This document shows, one piece after another, positions 40,112 through 49,472 of a stretch of DNA of 64,000 bases. The stretch is from assembly GCA_945923775.1 (NCBI GenBank), contig CAMELR010000007.1, forward strand, positions 1-64,000. Direction: 5' to 3'. Within the stretch, counting starts at the first letter, position 1; the number at the start of each line of letters is the position of its first letter. Under the pieces are notes generated by a model. The model had not been told where the DNA came from. It made no database searches and worked only from the letters and a program-made list of their open reading frames with translations. A program made the translations under genes and the position numbers. Source of the stretch: an uncultured Clostridia bacterium. GTDB lineage: Bacteria; Bacillota; Clostridia; Oscillospirales; Ruminococcaceae.

Positions 40112-42240
40112 TTTCCGAGCCTCCTTCTGCGCCTGCGAAGCGCCTTCAGATACTTCAGCAAAGCCTTCGGATCAACACCTGAGATGTTCCCGCCGGAGTA
40201 CATCAGCTCATCGGCGGCACTGCATATAGCGCCGGATTCCTGCGGCATTCCGAGGCGGTCGGTAAGCAGCCGCCTTACCTCTCCGGACGACATGCATTCT
40301 TCATCTGATCCGGACAGCCCCGCGGCGAGCCTTCGCGTATAGACGTACACTCCGCGCACTTTGCTTTCAGTGCTCCTCAGCGGATAGAAAAGGTTGAATC
40401 CCGCCCAGGCAAGCGGCTTCCTCAGCAGGAACACCGCGAGTATCACCGCCGCAGCCACCGCAACCGCGAACACCCAGTCCGGCATTTTGCCGCCGTCCTC
40501 TGCAAGGGCGGCGTAGCGTGTTCCATCAAGGGCTATCCAGCCTCCGCCGGGTATGTAGACCTCCGTCCAGGCGTGAGCCTGCGAGCCGGTAATATCGTAC
40601 GCTCCGGTGATCTCGTTGTAGGCGCTCTGCGGCATCGCGAAGCCCTCGCAATACCGTGCAGGAAGCCCCGCCGCCCTTGCAAGCAGCGTCAGCGCGGAAG
40701 CGTAGTCGCTGCATATTCCGCGCTTGCTTTCAAACAGGAAATAGTTCGGGGTATGCTCCGCCGGAGCATAGGAAAGGTCATATACGAAGCCGTCGTCGCC
40801 GAACCACTTTTCAAGCGCCTCCGCCTTGTCGTAGTCGTTGGTAAGTCCAGCGGTTATCTCATCTGCAAGCGCCTGTATCTCCGGAGTTATACCGGTATCC
40901 CCGACCGTTTTCCGATACGTCTGCGCGTCCATATACTGCGCCCTGAGCGCGGAAGATCTGTACGTAGTGAAGGAGCTGTCGAGCAGCCCGAGGAACGTTT
41001 TCTTATCCATTCTGCGCAGGAATTCCGCATTCGGAGCCGGATTCGTGCAGCGCAGGACATACGACGTACCGTCCGGCATGGGACGTTCAGAGAAGCAGTC
41101 TCCGCGGGGCGTCATGTAGGTCCTGCCGCACTCGTCTGGTATCGACATCATATAGGTGGTCTCCGGGTGGAGTATCACGTAGGTCTGAACCTCTCCGCGC
41201 AGGTAGATTATCATTTTGTAGTTTTCAAGATCGGAATCCGGCAGGCCTTCCGTAAGATAACTGTAATCCCCGTCTACCATATCCGGATAGTAAACCATAT
41301 CCTCCAGCAGGCGCTGGGCATTGCATAAATCCGCGTTGTACTCCCAGCCGGCTTCTCCGTTGTTAAAATCGTCGAGCGCCGTCCAGCCGTCCTCGTCATA
41401 CTGGTCGAACACCCAGCGCTTGAGAAGCTGCGGTTTTTCCGTCACCACTGAAAACAGTATTTTGTCCGGCTGCTGATTGTTTCCCGTGTTCACTGAGGAG
41501 CGTATCGCGAAGTTCTGCGAAAGTCCCGCGTTGATGTTGTAGCCGCCGGTCTGCGGAACCATTTTGTTGAGGTAGTCCTCCAGCGGAGTTTCCGTGCTTT
41601 TCGGGAGCACCGCCGCCGCGAGGGTCATCAGCAGGGACGCGGTGCAGGACAGCAGGGCGCGGCGCAGGCGCGTGTGCTTTCCCTCGAAGTTCTTGACTCC
41701 CGGGAAGCACGGCACGGAGAGGTTCGCCGAAGCGAAGATGAAGCACCCGGTCATTATCAGCATGAAATACACCGGAAGCTCCCGCATAGTCCTGGACGAA
41801 AGTATCAGCGGGATAAAGCTGAGGAGCAGCAGGAAGCACGGCCGCGGGCTGTCCACCGAGAAATAGAACCCGATAAATCCGATTATTGACGAAAACATGA
41901 ATATCGAAGCAGCCGCGAAAACTATGTCAAAATTCGCCGAGGCAGTAAACAGGAAATTCATGAATCCGCCGTCTGCATTCTCATGCCGCCCCGCGATGGT
42001 GCCGATCACACACGACCCTACGATCTGCAGCAGGACGCACACCGTGATCCACAACGGCTTTTTCCTCAGGCAGTAGAACAGCATGAATATACCCGCCGTA
42101 AGCGCCGCCATTATCAGCGCGCAGGGCAGGAACTGGCTGCGGCACAGCGTGTACATCAGCGCGGCGCACACCGAGACAAGATAGCATATTATCGGAACCG
42201 GAGAGGCTCCATCATATCTGACGCGTGTTTTTGAAGTCAT
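40108..42240 (-). CDS. Membrane transglutaminase-like protein
   Basis: The 710-residue protein has about six N-terminal membrane segments (to about residue 210), a large extracellular region with a transglutaminase-like core (catalytic Cys in RGICSDYAS, His in QAHAWTEVYIPG, Asp in WIALDGT), and a further membrane segment (AVAVAAAVILAVFLL) before a cytoplasmic tail. This is the TgpA/DUF3488 layout. The start codon lacks a visible ribosome site, so the start is uncertain. Confidence 0.88.
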   Translation of the reverse strand: MTSKTRVRYDGASPVPIICYLVSVCAALMYTLCRSQFLPCALIMAALTAGIFMLFYCLRKKPLWITVCVLLQIVGSCVIGTIAGRHENADGGFMNFLFTASANFDIVFAAASIFMFSSIIGFIGFYFSVDSPRPCFLLLLSFIPLILSSRTMRELPVYFMLIMTGCFIFASANLSVPCFPGVKNFEGKHTRLRRALLSCTASLLMTLAAAVLPKSTETPLEDYLNKMVPQTGGYNINAGLSQNFAIRSSVNTGNNQQPDKILFSVVTEKPQLLKRWVFDQYDEDGWTALDDFNNGEAGWEYNADLCNAQRLLEDMVYYPDMVDGDYSYLTEGLPDSDLENYKMIIYLRGEVQTYVILHPETTYMMSIPDECGRTYMTPRGDCFSERPMPDGTSYVLRCTNPAPNAEFLRRMDKKTFLGLLDSSFTTYRSSALRAQYMDAQTYRKTVGDTGITPEIQALADEITAGLTNDYDKAEALEKWFGDDGFVYDLSYAPAEHTPNYFLFESKRGICSDYASALTLLARAAGLPARYCEGFAMPQSAYNEITGAYDITGSQAHAWTEVYIPGGGWIALDGTRYAALAEDGGKMPDWVFAVAVAAAVILAVFLLRKPLAWAGFNLFYPLRSTESKVRGVYVYTRRLAAGLSGSDEECMSSGEVRRLLTDRLGMPQESGAICSAADELMYSGGNISGVDPKALLKYLKALRRRRRRLGK

Positions 42241-42311
42241 TTTAAAAATTTATATCGTCGCTGCGAATATCTGACCGGGTTTCCGGACAGCGGCAGCGGG
42301 CGCTTTCGCGC

Positions 42312-43430
42312 TCATTTGAAGTAGGAATACAGCCGGCAAAGCATCATGCCGTTATAGAGCTTGCGGTTTTTGTCCGCCTTCTGCCCGAAGATGGTCTCGA
42401 ATTCCTCGTCGGGCGTGATGATATAGAGCTGCGAGCCGTTCAGCGGAAGCAGCCTTTCCCCCATCGCGCGGTATATCTCCCTCGCCTGCTCCACCTCGAG
42501 CATACGCTCGCCGTAGGGCGGGTTGGTAATTATTTTGAGTTCGTCTGCGGGCGGGGTGTAATCCCGGATATCGCGGCGCTCGGCGGTGATGCTGAGCTGC
42601 GGCGCGGCTTTCTTCGCGTTGGACAGCGTGAGCGATACGCACTCGCCGTCGATATCGTAGCCGAACGCCCGGAACTTCGCGTCGCGCTTTATCGCGTCCG
42701 CCGCCTCAGAGCGAGCCGCCCTCCACGCCTTGTCAGATACGAAGCCGAGGCGCTCCGCCGCAAAGCTGCGGTTGAGTCCCGGGGCGATATTCAGCGCCTT
42801 CAGCCCGGCTTCTATCAGCAGTGTTCCCGAGCCGCAGAACGGATCGCACACCGTGTCGTTCTCGCGGATACGCGCGAGGTCGACGATCCCCGCCGCCAGC
42901 GTTTCCTTGATGGGGGCAGCGTTGGATTCCCGGCGATAGCCGCGCTTGTGAAGCCCTACGCCACTGGTGTCCAGCATGAGCGTTACCTCGTCTTTCATGA
43001 TGGAGAAGCGTATCTGGGCTGTCGCGCCGCTCTCAGGCATGGTCTGCAATCCGTAGGCCTTGCAGAGGTTCACCGCCATCGCCTTCTTCACGATCTTCTG
43101 GCAGGCGGGAATGCTCTTCAGCACCGAATTCAGCGAGTGACCCGTGTTCGGAAATGCGTCGTATCTTCCGATGTACTCCGACAGCGGGAGCGCGCGTATC
43201 CCCTCGAACAGCTCGTCGAACGTCTTGGCGCGGAACTGTCCCAGAACTATGCACACTCTCTCCGCAGTGGAAAGGCAGATGTTAGCCTTGGCGCAGAGCT
43301 CCGGCGAGCCGCTGAACGCGACCTTTCCGTCAGATACGGCGATGTCCTCGCCGCCTATCTTCTTTACCTCGAAGGAAAGGGTCTTTTCTATGCCGAAATG
43401 GCAGGGTGCGATGTATCTGTAATTTGTCAT
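42312..43430 (-). CDS. THUMP-domain 23S rRNA guanine-N2 methyltransferase (RlmL/YpsC-like)
   Basis: The 372-residue protein has an N-terminal ferredoxin-like and THUMP region (about 1-155) and a Rossmann methyltransferase domain with DPFCGSGTLLIEA (SAM site) and the catalytic NPPYGERM. GVGLHKRGYR is typical of the YpsC/RlmL group. ACGGAG precedes the ATG. It is likely to methylate a guanine in 23S rRNA; the exact base is not deducible. Confidence 0.92.
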   Translation of the reverse strand: MTNYRYIAPCHFGIEKTLSFEVKKIGGEDIAVSDGKVAFSGSPELCAKANICLSTAERVCIVLGQFRAKTFDELFEGIRALPLSEYIGRYDAFPNTGHSLNSVLKSIPACQKIVKKAMAVNLCKAYGLQTMPESGATAQIRFSIMKDEVTLMLDTSGVGLHKRGYRRESNAAPIKETLAAGIVDLARIRENDTVCDPFCGSGTLLIEAGLKALNIAPGLNRSFAAERLGFVSDKAWRAARSEAADAIKRDAKFRAFGYDIDGECVSLTLSNAKKAAPQLSITAERRDIRDYTPPADELKIITNPPYGERMLEVEQAREIYRAMGERLLPLNGSQLYIITPDEEFETIFGQKADKNRKLYNGMMLCRLYSYFK

Positions 43431-43516
43431 GTTTATTCTCCGTTTTTTGCATGGATAAGCTGAATTTGTATACTTTATATTATATCAAAAAAAAACTGTA
43501 AAGTCAACAAAAACAC

Positions 43517-43545
43517 TTGATTTTTATTGTGGCATGCATTATAAT
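43517..43545 (+). promoter_or_regulatory. Promoter of the lipoprotein gene
   Basis: TTGATT at 43517-43522 and TATAAT at 43540-43545 are 17 bp apart, about 22 bp before the start codon. Confidence 0.75.
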
Positions 43546-43567
43546 ATCCCCAAGGGAGGGATCATTA

Positions 43568-44185
43568 ATGAAAAAGCGCATTCTGATACTCGCTTCGGCG
43601 CTGCTGCTTACTGGCTGTTCCGGGAATACTCCGTCAGATAACGCGCCGGACGTATCTAACGTATCCAACGTATCCAACATACCCAGCGAATCAAGCCAGG
43701 GAACGCCGGGCGCCGAGCAGTCCGGGAACGTCCAGACTGCGGAAGCGGCAACCGAGGAGATAACAATCGGCTATGTGACCTGCGAGGCTCCTGACGTCAA
43801 CGGCGAGCCAGTCATAGCGGACAACAACAGCACATTCTACAGATACGCCGGAAAACGCTGGTGGGTGGACTATTCAGAGCCCGCAGCGGAATTCGTCCTG
43901 CGCGACGGGAAATACTCACCGTTCTTCGACTACGAACACGACCCCGCCGCAAGCGCCGGTCTGGAACAGGGCTTCGCGATATACCAGACCGTGGAGAGCT
44001 TCAACGAAGGCGGCTGGAAATACATCGGCACCATTAAGTTAGACGGCCGGGACAACCAAAGGCATTTCTATATTTCCCCGGACGGCGGGACTATACTCCA
44101 GTTTTTAGAGGACGACGGCTACGCGGAAGTCTCAGAAGATGAGAAGCTGTTTACAGTTGGTATTCTGACCGCGTCCGTAGTATAA
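43568..44185 (+). CDS. Putative lipoprotein, unknown function
   Basis: The 205-residue protein has a lipoprotein signal MKKRILILASALLLTGC with lipidated Cys17. An Asn/Ser/Val/Asp-rich linker with DVSNVSNVSN repeats runs to about residue 55, then a compact domain of about 145 residues follows. I do not recognise the domain. The ATG at 43568 has AAGGGAGGG upstream. It is a monocistronic gene with its own promoter and terminator. Confidence 0.8.
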   Translation: MKKRILILASALLLTGCSGNTPSDNAPDVSNVSNVSNIPSESSQGTPGAEQSGNVQTAEAATEEITIGYVTCEAPDVNGEPVIADNNSTFYRYAGKRWWVDYSEPAAEFVLRDGKYSPFFDYEHDPAASAGLEQGFAIYQTVESFNEGGWKYIGTIKLDGRDNQRHFYISPDGGTILQFLEDDGYAEVSEDEKLFTVGILTASVV

Positions 44186-44191
44186 ATGATT

Positions 44192-44223
44192 CAGCGGCGG
44201 TGCATGTTGCACCGCTGTTTTTT
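44192..44223 (+). terminator. Terminator of the lipoprotein gene
   Basis: CAGCGGCGGTGCA / TGCACCGCTG pair around a 2-nt loop and are followed by TTTTTT. Confidence 0.8.
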
Positions 44224-44296
44224 GTGAAACATGCACATGTTTTGCAATGAAATTTCGTTTTGTTTAATCAAAATCAACAGCTTGCCCGAAAATCTG

Positions 44297-44325
44297 TTGC
44301 AAAAAAAATAAATATAAGGTATAAT
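44297..44325 (+). promoter_or_regulatory. Promoter of pgi
   Basis: TTGCAA at 44297-44302 and TATAAT at 44320-44325 are 17 bp apart. The leader of about 80 nt contains a small hairpin CAGGAA / TTCCTG near 44356-44374. Confidence 0.75.
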
Positions 44326-44414
44326 AGAAATAGGCATAATCGGTGCGGCCCGAGCAGGAAACTAGTTCCTGACATTATATAGAAATGCCGTGCCGCGAAA
44401 GGAGAAATCTAAAA

Positions 44415-45755
44415 ATGGCAATCAAACTCAACGACAGATATTTAAGCAGCTTCGTTGCAGAGCATGAGCTTACCGCCATCGCTCCCGCAGTAAAGGCAGC
44501 GCACGACCAGCTCGTTAACAGAAACGGTCTGGGCAGCGACTTCCTCGGCTGGATCGACCTCCCGGTCGACTACGACAAGGAAGAATTCGCACGCATCAAG
44601 CAGGCTGCCGCAAAGATCAAGAAGGACAGCGATGTTCTCATCGTTATCGGCATCGGCGGTTCTTACCTCGGCGCAAGAGCAGTTATCGAGGCTATCAAGT
44701 CCTCCCTCTACAACAGCCTGAAGAAGGACACACCCGACATCTATTTCATCGGCAACTCCATCAGCCCGACATACCTCAGCGAAGTAGTTTCCCTCGTTGA
44801 AGGAAAGGACTTCTCTGTAAATATCATCTCCAAGTCCGGCACCACCACTGAGCCGGCTCTCGCATTCCGCGTATTCCGCGACATGCTGGTAGAGAAGTAC
44901 GGCGAAGAAGGCGCAAAGGGACGTATCTACGCTACCACAGATAAGGCAAAGGGCACCCTCAAGGAGCTCTCCGACAAGAAGGGCTACGAGACCTTCGTAG
45001 TTCCGGACGACGTAGGCGGCAGATTCTCCGTTCTGACCGCAGTAGGCCTTCTCCCCATCGCATGCGCAGGCTGCGATATCGACGCACTCATGAAGGGCGC
45101 TGCTGACGCACGCACCGCTTACGCTGACTGCGACCTCGAGAAGAACGACTGCTACAAGTACGCAGCGCTCCGCAATATCCTCTACCGCAAGGGCAAGAGC
45201 GTTGAAATGCTCATCTCTTACGAGCCGAGCTTCGCAATGATGAACGAGTGGTACAAGCAGCTCTTCGGCGAGAGTGAAGGCAAGGACAACAAGGGTATCT
45301 ACCCGTCCTCCGCTGTATTCTCCACAGACCTGCACTCCCTCGGTCAGTTCATTCAGGACGGTTCCCGCGTAATGTTCGAGACCGTTATGCAGTTTGCAAA
45401 GCCCCAGAAGGAGTTCTTCCTCAAGGACGACCCCACCAACGTTGACGGTCTGAACTTCCTTTCCAACCAGAACATGTCCGTTGTAAACCGCAAGGCTTAC
45501 GAGGGCACTGTTATCGCACACACCGAGGGCGGCGTTCCCAACATCGTTCTCGAAGCTCCCGAGCTCAACGAGTACGAGCTTGGCTACATCATCTACTTCT
45601 TCGAGAAGGCTTGCGCTGTCAGCGGCTACCTGCTCGGTGTAAATCCGTTCAACCAGCCCGGCGTTGAGAGCTACAAGAAGAACATGTTCGCGCTCCTCGG
45701 CAAGCCCGGCTACGAAGCTCAGAAGGCAGAGCTCGAAGCTAAGCTCGGTCTCTGA
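44415..45755 (+). CDS. pgi: Glucose-6-phosphate isomerase
   Basis: It interconverts glucose-6-phosphate and fructose-6-phosphate. The 446-residue protein is of the short bacterial type with [21 protein letters not shown] (phosphate site), the catalytic region [10 protein letters not shown] and the C-terminal [11 protein letters not shown] lysine. The ATG at 44415 has AAAGGAG upstream; an in-frame ATG at 44385 adds a non-conserved extension. Strong codon bias points to high expression. Confidence 0.97.
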   Translation: MAIKLNDRYLSSFVAEHELTAIAPAVKAAHDQLVNRNGLGSDFLGWIDLPVDYDKEEFARIKQAAAKIKKDSDVLIVIGIGGSYLGARAVIEAIKSSLYNSLKKDTPDIYFIGNSISPTYLSEVVSLVEGKDFSVNIISKSGTTTEPALAFRVFRDMLVEKYGEEGAKGRIYATTDKAKGTLKELSDKKGYETFVVPDDVGGRFSVLTAVGLLPIACAGCDIDALMKGAADARTAYADCDLEKNDCYKYAALRNILYRKGKSVEMLISYEPSFAMMNEWYKQLFGESEGKDNKGIYPSSAVFSTDLHSLGQFIQDGSRVMFETVMQFAKPQKEFFLKDDPTNVDGLNFLSNQNMSVVNRKAYEGTVIAHTEGGVPNIVLEAPELNEYELGYIIYFFEKACAVSGYLLGVNPFNQPGVESYKKNMFALLGKPGYEAQKAELEAKLGL

Positions 45756-45838
45756 TCCAACAAAGGCAAAAATGGAGAGATCCGCGATCTAGCGGCGCTT
45801 TCCTCGCAATAATACAACACTATTCATGGAGGTTTACT

Positions 45839-46243
45839 ATGATTAAGCTTATCACAGGCAAGAGAGGCACCGGCAAGACCAAGATCCTTATCGACGCTAT
45901 CCACGAGGCAGAGAACAAGTCCAACGGCAACGTTGTTGCTATCCAGAAGGGCTCTTCCCTCAACACCGACATCACCCCGAAGGTTCGCCTTATCAACATC
46001 GAGGACTACGCAGTAGAGGGTGTTGACGCATTTTACGGCTTCGTTTCCGGCATTCTGGCTTCCGACTACGACTGCACAGATCTGTTCGTTGACGCTACAC
46101 TCAAGATCACCGGCAGAGACTACGCTAAGGTTGGCGAGCTGTTCGAGAAGCTGGATAAGATCTCCGGCGACACCGTTATCACCTGCACTATTTCCGCTGA
46201 TAACTCCGAGCTGCCCGAGTCTATGAAGAAGTTCATCGTTTAA
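45839..46243 (+). CDS. Small P-loop NTPase-like protein
   Basis: The 134-residue protein begins MIKLITGKRGTGKTKILID, a clear Walker A motif, and has a candidate Walker B strand DLFVDATLKI near residue 82. It ends after about a minimal alpha/beta P-loop core. ATGGAGG precedes the start. Codon use is as biased as in pgi, so it appears highly expressed. It follows pgi by 83 bp with no terminator between. I do not recognise a named family; twitching-motility or ABC functions are not supported. Confidence 0.78.
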   Translation: MIKLITGKRGTGKTKILIDAIHEAENKSNGNVVAIQKGSSLNTDITPKVRLINIEDYAVEGVDAFYGFVSGILASDYDCTDLFVDATLKITGRDYAKVGELFEKLDKISGDTVITCTISADNSELPESMKKFIV

Positions 46244-46259
46244 TTTCTGGCTGACTTTT

Positions 46260-46306
46260 TCAGGCTGGCGCCGGGCTGAAACGCTCCGCGCCAGCCTGAT
46301 GATTTT
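46260..46306 (+). terminator. Terminator after the P-loop gene
   Basis: TCAGGCTGGCGC / GCGCCAGCCTGA, a perfect 12-bp stem with a 16-nt loop, is followed by TGATTTTA. Confidence 0.75.
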
Positions 46307-46339
46307 AGTCAATAATTCCGTTTTGGACGAGCAATTCGG

Positions 46340-46363
46340 GTGCAAAAGTGACTATTTCGACAA
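46340..46363. repeat. Possible solo end of the TGTCGA element family
   Basis: Read on the minus strand, TTGTCGAAATAGT followed by CACTTTTGC resembles the inward sequence of the right ends of 2752-2929 and 23952-24163 (TTGTCGAAAAAGT, then CTTTTGC). No partner end is near, so it may be a decayed remnant. Confidence 0.4.
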
Positions 46364-46399
46364 AACCCGGAATATTTTTTGTAAAATGTCCGAAAACCC

Positions 46400-46428
46400 T
46401 TGACAAAACGGATTTCGCATGTTATAAT
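46400..46428 (+). promoter_or_regulatory. Promoter of rpmF
   Basis: TTGACA at 46400-46405 and TATAAT at 46423-46428 are 17 bp apart, a full consensus match fitting a ribosomal protein gene. Confidence 0.9.
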
Positions 46429-46502
46429 ATTATGCGTGACTGTAAAAGGGTTCATTATATGAACCCTTAGGAAAAGAAATGTTATATTAAGGGGGTGCAA
46501 TA

Positions 46503-46685
46503 ATGGCAGTTCCGAAGAGAAAGGTATCCCGCGCAAGACGCGACAAGAGACGTTCACAGGTATGGAAGTTATCTGCACCGTCCTTCTCTCGCTGCAAGCA
46601 GTGCGGTGAGCTCAAGCTCGCTCACAGAGTATGCGGCAATTGCGGTTATTACAATGATAAGGTCGTTATCGCTAAGGAAGCATAA
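46503..46685 (+). CDS. rpmF: 50S ribosomal protein L32
   Basis: The 60-residue protein starts MAVPKRKVSRARRDKRRSQ and has a zinc ribbon with two CXXC pairs (CKQCGELKLAHRVCGNCGYY). All four cysteines are present, so this is the zinc-containing form. AAGGGGGTG precedes the ATG. The DUF177 gene (yceD) that commonly precedes rpmF is not here. Confidence 0.97.
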   Translation: MAVPKRKVSRARRDKRRSQVWKLSAPSFSRCKQCGELKLAHRVCGNCGYYNDKVVIAKEA

Positions 46686-46802
46686 TTTGCCTTCATTCAG
46701 TAACTAAACACAAGTTTACGGGAAGTCCCTCCGGTTCAGCCGGGGGGATTTTTGCTGATTCTAAACAATTTAAGAGTTATCGTCAAATATACATATAATT
46801 CC

Positions 46803-46831
46803 TTGAAAATACCGCTGAAATATGCTATACT
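46803..46831 (+). promoter_or_regulatory. Promoter of der
   Basis: TTGAAA at 46803-46808 and TATACT at 46826-46831 are spaced by 17 bp, 41 bp before the der start codon. Confidence 0.75.
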
Positions 46832-46871
46832 ATAGTTATATGGTTTAAAAACTGAGAACAGGAGAAATAAT

Positions 46872-48188
46872 ATGCAGGTAGTAGCAATAGTAGGACGCCC
46901 GAACGTGGGAAAGTCCACACTTTTCAATAAGCTGGTGGGTCAGCGCCTGTCCATCGTGGACGACAAGCCCGGCGTTACCCGCGACCGTATCTACAGCCGC
47001 TGCGAGTGGCTCGGCAAGGAGTTCATGCTCATCGACACCGGCGGTATTGAGCCAAAGACCGACGACGTCATCCTCGCGCAGATGAGGGAGCAGGCAATGC
47101 TCGCAGTGGAGCGCGCCGACGCAATCATATTCGTCACCGATATCACCACCGGAGTCACCGCCAACGACAGCGACGTAGCCTCCATGCTGATAAAGAGCGG
47201 CAAGCCGGTAGTCCTCGCCGTAAACAAGGTGGACGGCATCGGCACTCCGCCTCCGGAAATATACGAGTTCTACAACCTCGGTCTCGGCGACCCGATACCG
47301 GTTTCCTCCGTGCACGGACACGGCACCGGTGACCTCCTGGAAGCCGTTTTCGAGAACCTCCCGCCGGAGGAGCCGGACGAATACGACGCTGACGCCATCA
47401 AAGTAGCCGTCATCGGCAAGCCGAACGTCGGAAAGTCCTCGCTCATCAACCAGATAGCCGGCGAGGAGCGCTCCATCGTCTCCGACATTGCCGGAACCAC
47501 CCGCGACGCGATAGACACCGAGATACAGCGCGGCGAGGATAAGTTCATCTTCATCGACACCGCCGGAATGCGCCGCAAGGCTAAGGTCATCGAGAATATT
47601 GAGCATTTCAGCGTTCTGCGCGCCCTCATGGCAGTCGACCGCGCCGACGTCTGCGTTATCGTCATCGACGCGACGGTAGGCTTCACCGAGCAGGACAGCA
47701 AGGTCGCAGGCTACGCCCACGACAAGGGCAAGGCGTGCGTAATCGCCGTAAACAAGTGGGACGCAGTCGAGGACAAGACCGACCGCACTATGGACGATTT
47801 CCGCAAGAAACTGGAGATAGACTTCTCGTTCATGTCCTACGCGCCGTTCGTGTTCATTTCCGCAAAGACCGGTCAGCGCATAGACAAGCTGTTCGAGCTG
47901 ATAAAGTTCGTACACGAGCAGCACTGCATGCGTATCTCCACCGGCGTGCTCAACGATATGCTGAACTACGCGACCTCCCGCGTTCAGCCGCCGTCAGACA
48001 AGGGCAAGCGCCTGAAGATCTACTACATGACCCAGGCTTCCGTATGCCCGCCTAATTTCGTTATCTTCTGCAACAGCCGCGAGCTGTTCCACTACTCGTA
48101 TCAGCGCTACATCGAGAATCAGCTCCGCGAGACCTTCGGACTGACTGCAACGCCGATCAAGCTGACCATTCGTGAAAGAGGAGAATAA
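46872..48188 (+). CDS. der: Ribosome biogenesis GTPase Der (EngA)
   Basis: Der is an essential double GTPase for 50S assembly. The 438-residue protein shows the first G domain with GRPNVGKST, DTGGI and NKVDG, a second G domain with GKPNVGKSS, DTAGMRRKAKV and NKWD, and a C-terminal KH-like domain ending KLTIRERGE. ACAGGAG precedes the ATG. Its stop codon overlaps the next start by one base (TAATG). Confidence 0.98.
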   Translation: MQVVAIVGRPNVGKSTLFNKLVGQRLSIVDDKPGVTRDRIYSRCEWLGKEFMLIDTGGIEPKTDDVILAQMREQAMLAVERADAIIFVTDITTGVTANDSDVASMLIKSGKPVVLAVNKVDGIGTPPPEIYEFYNLGLGDPIPVSSVHGHGTGDLLEAVFENLPPEEPDEYDADAIKVAVIGKPNVGKSSLINQIAGEERSIVSDIAGTTRDAIDTEIQRGEDKFIFIDTAGMRRKAKVIENIEHFSVLRALMAVDRADVCVIVIDATVGFTEQDSKVAGYAHDKGKACVIAVNKWDAVEDKTDRTMDDFRKKLEIDFSFMSYAPFVFISAKTGQRIDKLFELIKFVHEQHCMRISTGVLNDMLNYATSRVQPPSDKGKRLKIYYMTQASVCPPNFVIFCNSRELFHYSYQRYIENQLRETFGLTATPIKLTIRERGE

Positions 48189-48754
48189 TGAAGCAGATCC
48201 TGTCGGATTTCATACGCCGCCGCACCGGAATGCTGATAAAATGCGCGCTCATCGCCGTGGGATTCGCTGCTGCGGCGTGGATCCCGCTGATGTTTTCCGG
48301 CGGCTGGGCGGACTGGTTCAGGCTCGTCTGGACTATAGGAGCCATCGTGGTCTCCGCCGCCGTGGCTTCACTGCTGGTTAAGGCGTTCGTAGATATCTTC
48401 GGAGTGGCAAGGTGCCGTCTGGAGGAGCAGCTCAGCAATATGCCGGAAGCCGAACGCGAAGGCGTTATATCCGCCTACCCGTCGGCAAAGACCCTCGGGG
48501 AGCGCTGGTTCATGCCGGAGCATATACTGTTCTATACGGCGCGCAGGGCGCTCCTGCTGCGCTACGACGCAATAAAAATGATAACCCTGAAAAATGACGG
48601 CGACCTGCTGCTGGTGACTTCCTCCGGCGACATAACCATGCCGGTAAAACCCAGGGAAAACGCCGGGGTGCTGTACGCGGTGCTTCGCAGCAAGAATCCG
48701 GAGATAAAGCCCGGAACCGCTGAGACCGGAGAAAAAGAGACCGCGCCGAATTGA
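48188..48754 (+). CDS. Two-TM membrane protein, unknown function
   Basis: The 188-residue protein has two membrane segments (about 18-38 and 46-70) followed by a soluble domain with RRALLLRYDAIKMITLKNDGDLLLVTSSGD, which has the look of a small pleckstrin-homology-like or YcxB-like domain (inference). Its ATG overlaps the der stop codon, so it is translationally coupled. It lies between der and plsY. I do not recognise the family. Confidence 0.78.
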   Translation: MKQILSDFIRRRTGMLIKCALIAVGFAAAAWIPLMFSGGWADWFRLVWTIGAIVVSAAVASLLVKAFVDIFGVARCRLEEQLSNMPEAEREGVISAYPSAKTLGERWFMPEHILFYTARRALLLRYDAIKMITLKNDGDLLLVTSSGDITMPVKPRENAGVLYAVLRSKNPEIKPGTAETGEKETAPN

Positions 48755-48791
48755 CCCGCGTCTCCAAAAAACCGAAAGGACATAACACACA

Positions 48792-49454
48792 ATGATGTGG
48801 CTTTGTTATATAATCATGATCGTCGTTCCCTATCTTCTGGGCGGCGTTAATACATCAATAATCGTCACCAAGCTGAAAACGGGCAAGGATATCCGCACGA
48901 TGGGAAGCGGCAACGCCGGACTCACCAACACCCTGCGCACACAGGGCAAGGCGGTTGCCGGGATAGTACTTCTCGGCGACGTTGCAAAGGCGGTCCTCGC
49001 GATATGGGCGGTCAGGCTCGCATTCCAGTTCATCGGCGGCGTTGACACCACCGTGCTCGAAAACGGCATGAACTGGGTAGGATACATGGCTGGTTTCATG
49101 GCTGTAGTCGGCCATGTGTTCCCCGTTTACTACGGGTTCAGGGGAGGAAAGGGCGTTCTCGCCGCTATCTCCGCTATTTTCACGCTGGACTGGCGCACCG
49201 GCTGCGTACTGCTCGCCGTGTTTATAATCATCGTGGCAATTACACGCTACGTTTCTCTCGGAAGCTGCATCGCTTCCTCGCTGTACGGCTTCGGCACGCT
49301 CGGATTCGTGTACTTCATGGACGGCGACCCCGCCGGTATCGTCTGCACATTCATCGCATTCTTCACCGCCGCGCTCGTTATCTATATGCACCGCGGAAAT
49401 ATAAAGCGCCTTGCCACTCACACTGAGAAGAAGCTCGGCGAAAAAGCAAAGTAA
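48792..49454 (+). CDS. plsY: Acyl-phosphate glycerol-3-phosphate acyltransferase PlsY
   Basis: PlsY transfers the acyl group from acyl-phosphate to glycerol-3-phosphate, the first step of phospholipid synthesis. The 220-residue membrane protein has the conserved motifs GSGNAGLTNTLRT, GHVFPVYYGFRGGKGV and a C-terminal basic region, with five or so membrane segments. It is followed after 18 bp by gpsA, which makes its acceptor substrate, forming a functional pair. The first segment LLGGVNTSIIVTKLKTGKD replaces the more common GSIPTG form. Confidence 0.93.
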   Translation: MMWLCYIIMIVVPYLLGGVNTSIIVTKLKTGKDIRTMGSGNAGLTNTLRTQGKAVAGIVLLGDVAKAVLAIWAVRLAFQFIGGVDTTVLENGMNWVGYMAGFMAVVGHVFPVYYGFRGGKGVLAAISAIFTLDWRTGCVLLAVFIIIVAITRYVSLGSCIASSLYGFGTLGFVYFMDGDPAGIVCTFIAFFTAALVIYMHRGNIKRLATHTEKKLGEKAK

Positions 49455-49472
49455 ATTTCGGAGGCTGTCACA

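Noticed and set aside
44326-44414. Possible riboswitch in the pgi leader
   Set aside because: Only a small 6-bp hairpin is evident and no known conserved core could be recognised.
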